64,000 bases of DNA, from NCBI RefSeq assembly GCF_901933205.1, contig NC_044571.1:8223420-8287419 (forward strand), in the 5' to 3' direction. Numbering within the stretch: the stretch's first letter is position 1; each line of letters starts with the position of its first letter. The translations under genes were made by a program, and so were the position numbers. This DNA comes from Camarhynchus parvulus. Lineage: Eukaryota > Chordata > Aves > Passeriformes > Thraupidae. The notes under the pieces were generated by a model. The model did no database searches, was not told the origin of the DNA, and saw only the letters and a program-made list of their open reading frames with translations. Shown here piece after piece: positions 1 through 12,569 of the stretch.

Positions 1-727
1 TAGGGAAGAGTAGGAGTGTATTGAGGTTGATGCTGAGGGATGATAGACAGATATTGTGTAGGAATATTCTTAGGGTGTTTTACTGTTAATGAAGGGATGA
101 GTTAAGCCAAATTGTTTTGCATTGTTAAGAAAAGAATTGGTTTATGCTTATAAAAATGGATGAAATTATCTAAATGATCCATTGAGTGCCCATTTTAATT
201 ACATAGATGGAAGGATTACAAGAGGACAGTATTTTATGTCTACCTGCTGCTTACTGTGAGGTCAGTTCTTCAAATTTTTATTACTAGACTCTTACATAAA
301 CCTTTGAGTTAAATTTCATTTCCAATACACAAAGGGAAGTTTGTGGGCCATGGTTGTCTTTTATTCATTGTACGGTTTTGTGTTGTTGTTTTCTTTTTCC
401 TTTTAAATTTTATTTTATTGTATTTCTTTTTGTTTTTGTCTCTTTTTACCTCCAAATGGAATGTTTTTGTTTTATATATAATATACATTTATATATAATC
501 TTTTATATATATATACTTATATATGAAAGAATTGTGTGGCTATTTGCTTATAAGATTCTAGAACACTGTTTTACAAGTCAGGTGTGTTAAAATCCTACCC
601 TTAGCAGTTTATCTGAAACCCTGGTTTTGAGTCAATTTTTCTTTGGAAATGCTTTCATATAAGGTAAGGTGTAAATGAAGTAGTTTTTATTGCAAGACTT
701 TTTTTTTTATATCAATTCTCTTTCTAG

Positions 728-911
728 CGAGCAATGATGCGCTTCTCAGAGTTGGAGATGAAAGAGAGAGAAGGCCAAACAGCTACCAAAGACTCAGAGG
801 TCTGCAGATTCAGCCAGGCAGATTGGGAAAACTTGAAAGGAAACAGTGAAAAGAAGCCAAAGTCTGTTGCTCTGGAAGATGCCATTGCTGACCAAAATGA
901 CAATGACAGAT
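728..911 (+). CDS. BCOR: BCOR coding exon 1 of window (linker region)
   Basis: This internal exon encodes residues 1-61 of the visible part plus one base of a split Cys codon. The acceptor is tttctag before base 728 and the donor is AT|GTAAGC at 912. It enters in phase 0 (CGA GCA ATG ATG) and leaves in phase 1. The peptide begins [11 protein letters not shown] and contains ADWENLKG and [16 protein letters not shown], a conserved BCOR linker segment upstream of the ankyrin repeats. The ATG codons at 734 and 737 are internal methionines and not a start, because the preceding acceptor is strong and the frame is open across it. Reading through the donor stops four codons later. Confidence 0.92.
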
Positions 912-3844
912 GTAAGCGAATTTAGATGGCTTTCTGAAGCGTGTATGTGTCTCTTTGCCATGGCAGCTTGCAGCAAAGCAAGCAAATCCTCGTGTTCTCG
1001 CTATGTTGCTTGTGAAAGTCACTGACCTCATCCTCTGCAGGTGCTGAGTTGCCACGGCTGGTACCCTCTGTGCTTGTTTTGGGGCTTGCAAGTTTCTGGT
1101 TGCCATTGCACCTGCTTTTCAGGAGATAGCTAACTGTCTGTCATTGCCTTAGAGAGATCCTCCTTTTAACTGATGGGATACTACACCAGCCAGTGAAAGC
1201 AAAGGTCCAAGGCTATGTTTTAAATACAGAAAGGATATGGGGGAAGACAGGAAAGCAAGAAGGAGTTCAGCTTCCTGAAGTTGCAGTAGCACTGAGATAT
1301 GCCAATATTGCAGTCTTCAAAGCAAGGATGGAGGACAGAAGAGTGAAGGGAAGTGGGAAAGGATGTGATCTGCCAGGCTTGTCCATAAAAGCTGGCAGTA
1401 ACAGCTCCAGATGATAAGAAGTTACTTTTCCTGGTGACTTCTGCTGCAGTGGCTGGGAGGTTTGTGAGGCACAGGTTCTTGCAGGCAGAGTCTGAATCTC
1501 CCTGTGGGGCCGTCTGTCCCCTCTAGGCTGTTACAGGGTGTCAGAGGACTATGGAAAATGCAATGTCCTGAAAGTAAGATAAAAATTAAAAAATGGTATT
1601 AGGGGATTTTTTACTGTAGGTAAGAAAGATCACTTCTTTTTTGTTTGCACTCTGGGTAAGCATGTGGCTTCTGTCAGTTTCCACCTTTTCTTTGTTTTTT
1701 TGTTTTACCTGGGTATTTAAAGAATGGATCAGTTCCTTCTGTTGCTACTTTGTTTTGAGCAACTCAGAAAAAAAGATTGGTGCTGAAAGCCTTGCAAAAC
1801 AAGGGGAATTGTATTGCAGACTGCACTGTGTGTGTGTGTGCGTGGCTGTGTAACTCAGTGGTTGTGTGCTCTTTGGTAGGTGGAGATTCATGAGTAGGGC
1901 TAGTAGAAAATTTCATTCAGGCAATTTAATAACTTTGAATTATTGTTCTGGTCTTTGGTTAATGCTTTTGGCAGAGAGCATGCTGGTCAATCGTACTTGC
2001 TTGGTTACTCACCTAAATTCAAGTTACCCGGGCATTGCTATCACTGAAACGACAGCCTCCACAAAAATTGGCGTGGCAAAATACCACGGGAAAGTTTTAA
2101 TTGTGGAAGTAGAGAGGGTAGCAGGGTGGGGAGAGGCAGGCTGAGCCTTTTCCTTCCCCAGGCTGTATCGAGGTAGCTGTGGGGAGGAAGGCACAGCTGC
2201 CTCTGCAGTCCCTGTGCTAAAGCTGAGAGCTGGGCAGGCTGCTGCCCTGGCTGTCCCCTTTGCAGCCTTCCTTGCTCCTCAGGGATGCTCTGGTGATGCC
2301 CTCTGTTAAATCCCACCCTGGGTGTGCAGGAAAGCTAGAAGAGCAGCAGCAGCAGTCCTGCTGGCTGGTTCTGGCTGCAGAGAGGGTTCAGCACAGGGGG
2401 GATGATGGGCTGTGGGGTTGAGAGGGGAGTGCAGGGGATGAACAGGGGGAGGGAAGGCAGGCTTGCTCGGGGACATGGGGCTGCTTGTGGGGGGCTGTGG
2501 AGAGGATGTGTGTTAGAGCATAATCTGTGTGCTGAAACCCCTCCCCCCATCCTTGCAAAAGGCTGATGATATGGTTTGTCTGTAAATTCACCATTTAGTG
2601 AGATCTCTGGCACTTGAATCTGCTGGCTAAAATTTGTTTGAGACTGTTAAATAACTGTTGGGAGCAGGGAAAGTATGTTCAGTGTTATGTTAGTTCATTC
2701 CTCTCCTCTGCTAATTAGCTCTGACTTAACAGGCTATTTCAGACTTTGGCCAAATGTCTAAACTCCTAAAAGCACGGATCTGTTCTGCTGAGGGAGCTCC
2801 TTCTTTTTGTACACCCGCCTGGGCAGCAGCAAATACTTCCCAGTACAGATTCAGGTCTCAGTAAAAGTTTTTTATCGTGGTGGTTCACCTCCTGCCCCTC
2901 GGGATAGCAGCTGATAAATCAGGAAGCTGAGTTTCACACCTCTTGAATGCCTCTACTGTGGTGGCTTGGGCTCTGTGTTGGGGCTTGAGCCACCAGCAGC
3001 CTTACTGCATCTCTCACTGAGCGACTGGCAAAGGGGAGATGAGCTCTGCCTTCCCTTCCCCTTCGCTGGGAGCCAGGGCTGCTGATCCTTTGCCTTCCCT
3101 TTGCCTCCAATTTCTGACCACGCTGTTGGTGTGTTTGGCTTTAAAGCTCCTGAATGGGAATGAGCTGATGGTTTGCAGCCTCCCGTGTTTCCTTTCTGCC
3201 TCCTGTGAGCGATCTTGCTGCTTGAAAAGTTGTTTCCCTATGTTTGGTGTTTGTCTGGCGCTAGCTTGAAAGTGAAACAGCCGTGCCTTTACCTGTGTGA
3301 GGAGGGAGTTTAGGAGTGAAACCGACGGGCTGTTCTGCCCTCACTGCCAGCACTTCACCTGCCTGATGAAGAAGGAAACTGCATCCAGAACTGTGATTGT
3401 GGCACGGAGCCAGCTCCCAGCGCTCCCCTGCTGCCGCCGCTGCCGCGCTTGGCACCGAGCTGCAGAGCCGATCGGCCCTGGCAGCTGCCTGCCCCCTTGG
3501 CTCCTCTAAACCTGCCCGTGCAACAAAAGCCTAAATAACACAGGCAGGTGATGCTTACAGAGGCATTTCATGGGATGGAAACTGCTTTTTTTTTAGCTTG
3601 TCCTAGGACTTGCTGTTTTTCCTAGCTGCATTGCACATGTATAGACTTTTTGGGAAGCACACGAAGGCACAATATCCGGTTCCTTAAACTTTTCCTCTGG
3701 CTTGGCAGTGTGTGATTTTCTGTACTGGGAGTCTCCTTAAGTTTGAGCACTGAGCCTCCTGGAGAAGGGTAAAAGAGATGGGCTTTTGTTTTATTTAGCT
3801 TTTTGTTTTGCCTTTTTTTTAAGGCCCAATTTAAGGCAGGTAGC

Positions 3845-4200
3845 CGTGTTAGCTAATTAATGAGCAATTAAAGCTGATCAGTAAATTAGAAGTGCTTCAG
3901 TTCTCTCCCATCTCGTCTGGGTTTTGCTGGGCATCTCAGACCGGGCATCTGAGAGCAGCCGCAAAGCTGCTTTGTTGCCAAGGTGACTTGTAAATGTTGC
4001 TGAGGCAATGCTGCTCCAGTGCATTTTCATAGCACAAACATGATAAATTATGGGATGCATATGTCATGAGTCATAGGATTGTTCAGAGATCAAGTGATTT
4101 AAGCTATTGGCACGGACACACGCATCAATACGGGCATGTGATGATCGCATGTCGGTTCATAACAAAGCTCTTCCAGAGGTTCTGAAAATCATATCCGAGT
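3845..4200. promoter_or_regulatory. Candidate conserved non-coding element
   Basis: This stretch has the texture of a non-repetitive intronic element. It contains CTAATTAATGAGCAATTAAAG with paired TAAT/ATTA homeodomain cores near 3,855-3,872, then GCTGATCAG, and further on several CpG dinucleotides retained in an otherwise CpG-poor intron (for example acacgcatcaatacggg near 4,119-4,135). No coding frame or repeat family is recognisable. Conservation is inferred from composition only; a multi-bird alignment would decide it. Confidence 0.25.
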
Positions 4201-5971
4201 GTGAAAGAGTGAATGAATTCTACAGACTCTGAATTTCTTGACTGGGGAGCATTACTTCACCTGTTTATTTAATTTTTTAGGATGGGAGACAGTGCCTGTT
4301 TAAGCCTTAGCTGGGCAAAATTACCCCAATATATTAGAAGCCTGATCTTAAGGCAGGCATGAGGTCATAAAGAAGAAGTTAAAGCAGTTGGTATGTGTGA
4401 AGGTAAATGGTGCAATGTGCCAAAACACATTGCACAATTGATCTTAGCATTGTAGTGAGGTATCAGTGTCCCTTTGCATGGTGATGCCCTGCTTTTCTTT
4501 TTTCTTGCTGGGCTGTGTGTACACTGGAACAAATGAAAGATGGAGGCAGTAAACATGTCCTTTGCCCTGGTCAGTTATTACCTTCCTGCCACAGGACATA
4601 AGTGGAAGAAAAAAAAAAAAAGTCCGTGCACTGAGAGTGGTGGTTGCTTGTTTGTGCAGTGTGGTAGGCTTGGGCAGAATGCAACAAATGCAGAAAGCTC
4701 CCATGCAGAGGTAATTGGAGCGAAAAGTGAGATCAACTGGGTTCCCTCTGCCCCATGGGATACTCAGAGTTGAATTCTGAGAATATCTTAGGGAATTTCT
4801 TACTGTTGTTGTGATCTCCCTGCTGAATACTGGGTTTTAGCATTTGGATAGTCATTACTGTTCTTGGATGAATAAAGGGTGTCTTGCGTATAAGTGAGCA
4901 CAATGAGAGGTTGCTCCAGGGAAGAGGAAAGGCTGTTTTTAGCTGCCATGTTATTTGAACAAAAGAATCTGCAGCTTGAACACTAAGATGTGTTTCCTTG
5001 TTTGCATCGAATGGGAGGGTCTGGTCTTGTTGACAGCAGTTGACAGCAACAGGAAGATAGAAAAATGAAAGAAAGTTTTTTGGGTAGCCTGTCTGTGCGT
5101 GTCTGTAACTGCTCCTTGTGAGATTGTAACCCGTGCACTAAGAAGGTACTGCTTCCGACAAAAACCAGCTGTGAAGAAGCATCTTCTTAATTCTCCCTTG
5201 TTTCTAGATTGGTAGGACAGTGAGAAATGGTTTGAATTGTTGGTGCTGGTTGTCACAGCTGGTGTGACACTGGCAAATACTGGAGGCTTGAGGAAGGAAC
5301 ACATTTAAGAGTTTAATCTCCTTACTCATAGAGGTGTGTTGCTATGAGAACTCAGCATTTATCCTGTGTTTCTGGCTACCTCACCACTGTTTGAATAATG
5401 ATGATACGAGAACTCCCAAGTATTTTGTTGTTGTTTTCTTCCTTAGGCAGAGAAAAGGATGTTGTAGATACATGGCACGGGAAGGGGGGTGGTGGGAACA
5501 AAAGCAGATAAATTCTCCTCATCCTTGTTGGGCACGCACGTTATGCTTATGTTGCCATGCTTCTTGTTGACATTTGTATCTTAATTTGGGGAGACACTGC
5601 GTCTGATCCCTGTTGCTTGCAAAACAGTTTGAGGACAGAACGGAATCCGGTGGTAAAATATTAATAGGACCTGCTCTCTGTGAGGCAGCCACAGCTGTGC
5701 CAGGGGGGAAAAGGAGAAACCTCTGGGCTTGCGACGTGTGGATGCAAGCTGCGAGGAGGGCCTGGCAGCCGTGGGTGTCCCCAGCAGAGAGTGAATGAGT
5801 GAATGAGTGACCTTTGTGCTTTGGCACTGAAATCCGGCTGAGGGAGCGCACAGGCAAGGGCACGTCCCGCGGCTCCCGGGCTGCTCCCGCCTCGGAGCAG
5901 GGTGATTACACAACTGGGATTAGTGTGCGGAGATGCCGCTTCCCTAATGGCCTTACTGCAGGAGTGGGATT

Positions 5972-6430
5972 GCACAGCCATGGGCTGCACAGCCACGGAT
6001 CTCACAGCCACGACTGCACAGCCACGGATCTCACAGCCATGGATCGCACAGCCACGGATTGCACAGCCATGGACTGCACAGCCACGGACCGCACAGCCAT
6101 GGACCGCACAGCCATGGACTGCACAGCCATGGACTGCACAGCCACGGATTGCACAGCCACGGATCGCACAGCCATGGATCACACAGCCATGGACTGCACA
6201 GCCATGGATTGCACAGCCATGGACCGTGCAGCCGTGGACTGCACAGCCATGGACTGCACAGCCATGGACCGCACAGCCACGGATCGCACAGCCACGGATC
6301 GCACAGCCACGGATCGCACAGCCATGGACCGCGCAGCCATGGACCGCGCAGCCATGGACCGCACAGCCATGGATCGCACAGCCATGGACCGCACAGCCAC
6401 GGATCGCACAGCCATGGATCGCACAGCTGC
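5972..6430. repeat. 15-bp minisatellite, about 30 copies
   Basis: Tandem array with consensus GCACAGCCATGGACC. The main variation is CCATGG versus CCACGG plus the last two bases of the unit. Near its start one unit is 14 bp (cacagccacgactg), which shifts the reading phase once. Because 15 is a multiple of three and the unit lacks stops, most frames stay open, giving pentapeptide repeats such as TAMDR, HSHGP and AQPWT on the plus strand and CAVHG on the minus strand (one minus-strand frame runs from 6,500 to 5,661, 279 codons). These frames are read as by-products of the array and not as genes. It lies inside the first long BCOR intron of the window. Confidence 0.93.
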
Positions 6431-9182
6431 GCGTGCAGCGGGTGGCCCTTGAGAGGGATTTCTGGAGCTCTGTCCCCTGAGGGTCCCTCTGGGATGTCAC
6501 CGGGCAGCGGAGGCTAAGGTGTCACGGAGCTGCTGGCAGCCAGGGCTTTTTGGATGAGCTGCAGTAGGTGTGTGCTGTTCTTGCCAGCACGTGGAGTCTC
6601 AGAGGAAGGCTGACAGTGACAAGCTGTTAGCGAGGGCTCTCCCCTCTTTTATTTTTCAGCACAGTCTGAGCGAGCGGCGCTCGACATCCCCGTGCCAAGT
6701 CCTCTTGCAGATAGAGAAGGAATTAATCTGCAGCAGGTTGCTTTCGGTGGTGGCAGGCTGGAATTAGCTTGCTGTTTCCTGCAAGCCGTAAAGATTAAGA
6801 CCATCACCCCCTGCCCCCCCCCTACAGCCTGCTACTTCCTTTGACCCTGCAAGAGCTTCTCTGGGAATTGGTCAGGATGTGCCTGCCTTTTCTCAGGCCA
6901 GACAGTGTTAGGAGCAGGAAAGCTATCCTGGTGTAGCCCATGGCTTGTAGCTGTTGGTGCTGCTGGAGATGAGAGGGCTCTAAGACAGCAGGGGTGTGGC
7001 TGAGAGTGCCCTTACCTGATCTCTTCAGGGAAACTGACCACAGAAGTATAATGTTTCCTTATGAGAGGAAGAAAATAGCAGATTGCATTAAAAATGTAAA
7101 ATGAAATCCGATAGACACATTTATTTCTATTGTGATACTTAAAACGTGGCTGGGCCAGCTGCTTTTATGCTGTGTGAAACGGGACTGCTGGTGCTTTTGG
7201 TGTGGTTATGGGGCACAGCTGTGGGGCGGTGTCCTCGTGCCAGATGTGCGAGTGCAGGGTGCTGCCAGATTAATTCTGGTCTGGGGGGACTCTGCCATTC
7301 AGAGGCACGGCCACAGTAAGCTGAGATACCTGTTCTCTGGAATACCTCAGCGCTGTTGGCTGGAAGAAGTGTGACAAAGTGCATTTTAAAGTCTTGGAAG
7401 GAGCATGTGTTGGCCAGACGGCCTTGTGGAGCATCGCATGGCTGAGCAGCGGAACAGCCCGAGCCTCCCGCTCGCCTGCAGAAAATCAGCTTTTGTTTTG
7501 ATTTTTCTTGGCCCATATCTTGTGCTGTTTTACAAGCAGCCCTGCAGGCAGCTTCCCAAGCAGTGTAAAAATTATGCTGGGGTGTCTTCTGGTGCTGACA
7601 AACATTTCCAGAGCCCTTGGTGCTACTTGGAGCTATTTCCAGATTGTGGTGAGGAGAAAACTCATCAGGGAAGTTTCCCCTCGCAACCCCCCCAGCCTTC
7701 CATTGCTGACAAAAGGTATTTCGAGGATGGTCATGAAACCAGGAGGGGTTGGCAGAGCTGTAGGAAGGTGCTGTCAAGATAAGGTGGGATTGAGTTGGGC
7801 TGCTTCCAGACACTGCCAGTGGTGGGTCTTGAAGGGCACAGAAGGGGTTGCAGGGGAGCAGTTTCAGCCCTGATAAGGGGAAAGAGAAGTTGAAGGCCAG
7901 GCTGGACAGGGCAACCTGTAAAAAACTGAGTAAAAGGAAGAGCGGATCCGCAGGAGAGAAGGGCAGCAGAGCTGTCAGGAGTCCAGGTAGGAAACCAGCA
8001 AATGTGTTTGCAGGAAGGGAAGTGGGAGAAGGAGGAAGGGCAGGAAGGAGGAAGAGGAAAAGGGACAGTGAGCCATGGGGAAGTAGGATGGAACATACAG
8101 TTTGCCAAACAGTGGCAGAGGTGTGGAGTGTTGGTCGGCCAGGAGGCTAAAACACGTGAGAACCCCAGCTTGTTTGTGAGAGTTGTAAATAGGAGCTGAT
8201 TGTCTGTGTTGAAGTCCGTACTGCATCTCTGCCTAACCTTGCCTTTGCTAGTTTGGTTAAACCCAAGAAAATAACGTTACTCAAGATGGTGATTAAGTGT
8301 AATTTTAAATCAGGCATCCATTTAAAATTGCATAGGCTGTCTCTGACTTAGAGCAAACAGTATTGGAGGGAAGCTGAAGCTGGTGAGGGCAAGGCAGCAT
8401 GGGTGTTTTTGTGGCTAATTTGTCTGACGAGTTTCTAGTAAGCTTTTCAGAGCTCACCCTCTTGCTATTGCTGGAAATACTCCTTGAAAAAAGTGAGGTC
8501 TGTTTTAAAAGGAGGTGACAGAGATCATGTGAGGTACAGTGACTGGTTGGTTACTTGAAGTGAAGAAGCCTTTTTATAACCTTGGATTCAAGTAGTACTT
8601 TTTTGCAAAATATCACAGCTATTCTTAGTGGTATTTCTGTGTCCGTGTGTGCGTGTTCTGTATCCCATTTATATCTCCAGAAAAAGGGGATGAATGCTTT
8701 TAAGTCAGACTCTGCAATTTGATGGGAGAAGTTAGTGAAAGATTAGGAATTAAGGGAGGACTAATACTTGGTTGTCATCAGAAGGTATTTTTGAACTGGA
8801 CTGTTACTTGCCACAGTTTAGGGGGGTGAGGTTGCTTTCTCAAAAGGGTTTGTGCTTTCAGTATCCAAAGATGTTTCTTTATTTAAAAAAGCATATTGTG
8901 ATGTTTCTATGGATACAAGTATAGTGAATATTGTGCTTCTTAAATTAATGTAAAAACAACACAAAGTAGTGTGCATTTGGGAGTTTTGTGCTTAACTGTT
9001 GAGAAAACTGCTGCCTTAGGCTGGGCAGAGGAGACTTGTTCCCAAGTACAATTTGCATGCCTCATGAGCCGTAATTCATGATGGAGATGACATTGAAGAG
9101 ATCAGAGAGCAAAGCCTATTCTCATAGTGAATTGTGTTGTATTTATTAGGTCTTGTGGTGTTTGTTTGTTTTTTATTTTTAG

Positions 9183-9464
9183 GTAACTTTACTAGTACAG
9201 AAAACAACCGAGGTCACTTTCTTGAAACTCCAGAGGAAAAAGATCTCTCAAATGAGAAATGTTATTTAGAGAGACATTCTGTGTATGAAAAGGCAGAAGA
9301 CCAGCCAGCAGAAGATTTTGGCCAACATTCATGTCCACGTCTGGACAGGAAACGTAAACACTCTGGTGAGAGAGTGCAAAATGATGGCAGCCAAAATGAA
9401 GGCTTTGTGGATGAACTGCAGGACGAAGTTATATCAAAAGCAAAAAAGAAGAAGAGCTCCAAAG
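9183..9464 (+). CDS. BCOR: BCOR coding exon 2 of window (basic NLS-like cluster)
   Basis: Acceptor tttttag before 9,183 and donor AAAG|GTAAGA at 9,465; enters and leaves in phase 1 (residues 62-155). The encoded peptide is acidic and serine-rich, with RLDRKRKHSGE and, near its end, SKAKKKKSSK. The latter is a monopartite nuclear-localisation-like cluster at about residues 146-155 that fits the known nuclear location of BCOR. The frame is also open upstream through the intron, so a start at 9,134 would be spurious. The sequence drifts more than the neighbouring exons from the BCOR I remember, which is usual for this disordered linker. Confidence 0.9.
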
Positions 9465-9861
9465 GTAAGACAGCATTTTGCTTTGGTTTCTCTCAAGGAA
9501 TGTCTTGTGAAAGGAACGTCCCTTTGGCTTAATGTGTTTCCATTTTTGAACTTGCTAGTTACTAATGTGAGCACTGTCATTTCACTTTAAATTATATATA
9601 TGTATATATATGTATGTATATATATGTGTATATATATATGTATATATAAAAAGACTTGGTATGTAAGGATAAAGCACTAGTCATTGGCCACTGTAGCCAC
9701 AGCAGTGCAAGTTCCTGTAGTGCATGTAACCCGTAATGAGCGAAGCTTTAAAATGCATAGTGTGGTGGTAAAGCTGAGACTATATGCCCCGAAAGTGAAA
9801 TGTAGCTTTTGTTTTAAGTTGAGGGGGCTTTTTGATTAATTTTTAGTTATTTTTCCATTAG
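9465..9861 (+). other. BCOR intron with TA microsatellite, 0.4 kb
   Basis: Short intron between exons 2 and 3 of the window. It holds an interrupted (TA)n/TATG microsatellite at about 9,590-9,650. Otherwise it is unremarkable, with a T-rich 3' end (tttttccattag) serving as acceptor. Confidence 0.85.
9590..9650. repeat. (TA)n / TATATG microsatellite
   Basis: Alternating TA with regular G interruptions (tatatatgtatatatatg), about 60 bp, lying about 130 bp after an exon donor. This is a simple sequence repeat with no coding content and is likely length-polymorphic. Confidence 0.9.
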
Positions 9862-10215
9862 ATGACTGGCCTGAGAGGGAAATGACAAACAATTCCTCTA
9901 ACCACTTAGAAGAGCCCAATTGTAATGAGGTGACCAACCTGAAGGTGTGCATTGAATTAACAGGGCTCCATCCCAAAAAGCAGCGTCACCTGCAGCATCT
10001 TAGGGAACTATGGGAGCAGCAGGTGTCACCAGAGAGATCCCCGTCCGGCAAGTTGGGCCGGCAAAGCAGGAAAGATTTAGCTGAGGCTGTTCAGCCAGAG
10101 GCCACTGCAAAGGTCAAAGACTTCACAGAAGAAAGGCACACCAAGAAAAGGTCAGAGGCCAAAAGCAATAGAAGTTGGTCTGAAGAGTCCCTCAAAACAA
10201 GTGACAATGAACAAG
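9862..10215 (+). CDS. BCOR: BCOR coding exon 3 of window (conserved linker)
   Basis: Acceptor ttccattag before 9,862 and donor CAAG|GTATGC at 10,216; phase 1 at both ends, residues 156-273. It opens [18 protein letters not shown] and carries the strongly conserved block [18 protein letters not shown], then [15 protein letters not shown] and, near the end, [16 protein letters not shown]. This linker precedes the ankyrin domain and is among the most recognisable parts of BCOR outside its folded domains. The ATG at 9,882 is an internal methionine. A 25-bp T run begins 85 bp beyond the donor. Confidence 0.93.
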
Positions 10216-10300
10216 GTATGCAGAGACTACTAGGGAAACCAGCTGGCTTTAGCATTTACAGTGACGCATGCTGCCACCGATGTGAAGGAATTGTCGAGAG

Positions 10301-10325
10301 TTTTTTTTTTTTTTTTTTTTTTTTT
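10301..10325. repeat. Poly-T tract, 25 bp
   Basis: Uninterrupted T25 just after a BCOR exon donor, followed by an AT run. This is a homopolymer microsatellite. It could be the reverse-strand poly-A tail of a retroposed fragment, but no source sequence is recognisable beside it. Confidence 0.9.
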
Positions 10326-10423
10326 AAACTATATATATATTTCTGTAGATGTCCATTTTTATAAGGGCTGACACCTCCTCTTTAAGAATTGCACTGTAGC
10401 TGATATTTGTCAGACCAGAAAAC

Positions 10424-10474
10424 GTGTTTGTGTATGTGTGTGTAACTCTGTGTTTGTGTGTGTGTGCGTGTGTG
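10424..10474. repeat. Interrupted TG microsatellite
   Basis: TG-rich simple repeat (tgtgtatgtgtgtgtaactc, then tgtgtttgtgtgtgtgtg) in the intron after exon 3 of the window. No coding content. Confidence 0.85.
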
Positions 10475-12569
10475 TTTTGGCTTTAAATATTTTCGTAGAC
10501 GATGCGAAGATGAAGTTTATCTTTAGAGGAGAGCTGGGGAGGGCATAAAATGCTTTTGGGTGAGAGAGGGAGCAAATGGGCTGCTAGTTGGTGTAAGGGT
10601 GTTTAACCACGTAGGGTTTGAAGGGCTGTGAGCTTCTAAAGCAGTGTCAGCACATCTACAGCTGCTCTTGATCTCAGGAACCCAACTCCTCCAGCACCCT
10701 CAGCACTGCTGGCTTCCCCTGCCTTTCCCAGGCCATATGCTCAAGAGCAGAGCTCATCCTCCTCCTGCCAAGGATGCTTTGCTGGTTTGTCCTGAGCACA
10801 TCCTGTAAACCCCTTGCACCCCACTTCCCGGCCCCTCGGCAGAGGTCTTCCAGCACCTCTCTCCTAAGGGGCTGCTTCCTCAAAGCATATCAGCTTTCCT
10901 TGGCTTGTTTTTGGCTTCTTCTTTGCCTCTGACTCCACTTCCTCCTTTCCCCATCCTCCCTCCCATTTCTGTCAGTTCCCTATCCTGGGGGAAAGGCTGT
11001 GAATACAATCTGCCAAATTTTCACTGGGATGGACAGGTCACTCTCCTGTCCTCACTGTCCTCAGCCCCTGGGCACATTTTCTGCTCTGGTGCCTTTCTCC
11101 TTCCCTGCAACATTTTGCTGCTGTAGCTTGGCTGGAGAACTGATGGGGAATGGAATCACACAGTGCACAGGGAAAATCCCCTTTTCTTTCTCTTTTCCTG
11201 CTCTTACCTCTCCAAGTGCTCTGCTTGTTTTTGAGGAAAGACTGTTTCTGGGAGCAGGAGCTGCGTGTATGGCATTTGGGCTCCTTGCTCCTTCACAAAC
11301 CTGGGACCTTCACCACCTGGAACACATTCACATTCCAGCTGGCCTAACTATAGTTCAGCTGAGATCCCCTAGAAAGAGAGAAGCATGAGGAGAGTAGATT
11401 CTCTTGTCCCACGCCATGGAAAGGACAGAGTCCAGATGATCTTGTGCCAGTGAAGATTTTCCTTGGTAGTGTCTCTGACACAGTCACAGGCAAAAGTACC
11501 AGCTTCCCTTCGGTCCTAAAGCTCCTCATCTGTCCTTCTCCTTGGTAGGATTATCTGAGGACAGAAACCCCCAAACTTTGATGCTTACTGATGGGGAAGG
11601 ATCCCTCCAAAAGGATTTGTGCAGTAGGAGAACAAAAATTAACAAACCAAGGACAAAAAGGAGCTTTGACTCTTACTTCCTTGCTCTGTGTGCTGCCTGG
11701 GTGAGCATGGTATTGGCTCAAACACCCCTGCCCCTCACCTTAGTACTTTCAGAGAGAGAGACCTTGTAGAGATTAAACCAGGGTCACAAACAAGAAGCTG
11801 TATTGTGTAAGGATGTTCTCACTTTCCCCTGGAATCCCTCCTGTGGCAGGGACAGCCTCATGGCCTTGGGAAAGAAAAAGAGGTGGCTCCCAGTTTATGC
11901 ACCATTCCCAAAGGCATTCAGATTCAGTTGCCCTATGGCTATGAAAAACCTCTTAGGTTTGGAAGCTGCTATAAAACCATAAACTTGACTAAATAGTGCC
12001 TTCCTGTTCATTGTACAAAGACAGTGGATATCATTCAGATAATTTTGCTGGTGCTTCTCCAGCCCTGTTGAAGTGTAAACTTTTGAATCTCCTCATTCTT
12101 AGTTGACTGGGATGAGGATATTTTTCCCCATTGTGTGACAGAGCATCCTCTGCATGACAGTCTCACGGAGATGGAGACTTGCAGCTTGTCTGTGTTGCTC
12201 AGGACTAGTCCTCAAACTTCTCTTAAACAAGCAGAGACTGACAATATAAGAATGTACACTGTCACTTGCAGCCTTTTTTTTTAGTTTGGGGCTGGGAGCA
12301 GCTGTTCTCTGTGCTCAAGCACTGCCTGCAGTTGTGGCAGTCTCTGCTGCTGGGCAGCTGGTTGTATCCCAAGGAGCTGGCTGTAACAGACAAGAGGGTT
12401 GCCTCTGTGCCTCTGAAGGTTCAGTCTAACATCAGCAGGATGATTTGCCACTCCTGCCTGCAAATCTCTGGGATTGTGGAGGTTTCTAACTTCTGGGTCT
12501 GTTACTCCAGTTGTGTTTATGCAGAGCAGTGTGGGCAGCAGGTCAGGAGAGGTGATTCTTTCTCTGCTC

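Larger units (their letters stand above)
912..9182 (+). other. BCOR intron, 8.3 kb
   Basis: This is non-coding sequence between two BCOR exons. It contains a 15-bp minisatellite at about 5,972-6,430, a short TG run near 1,827-1,842, a poly-A run near 4,609-4,620 and an AT-rich segment at about 3,845-4,200 that looks like a conserved non-coding element; the minisatellite and that segment have their own entries. Frames that stay open here, such as a 224-codon minus-strand frame at 7,139-7,813, show no recognisable domain or splice context. I see no host gene nested in this intron. Confidence 0.85.

Noticed and set aside
5661..6500. 279-codon minus-strand frame and several plus-strand frames through the 15-bp array
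   Set aside because: They exist because the repeat unit is 15 bp without stops; peptide content is just the repeat.
7139..7813. 224-codon open frame on the minus strand in the first long intron
   Set aside because: No recognisable domain, low-complexity drift and overlapping open frames on the plus strand; no splice sites or promoter evidence.
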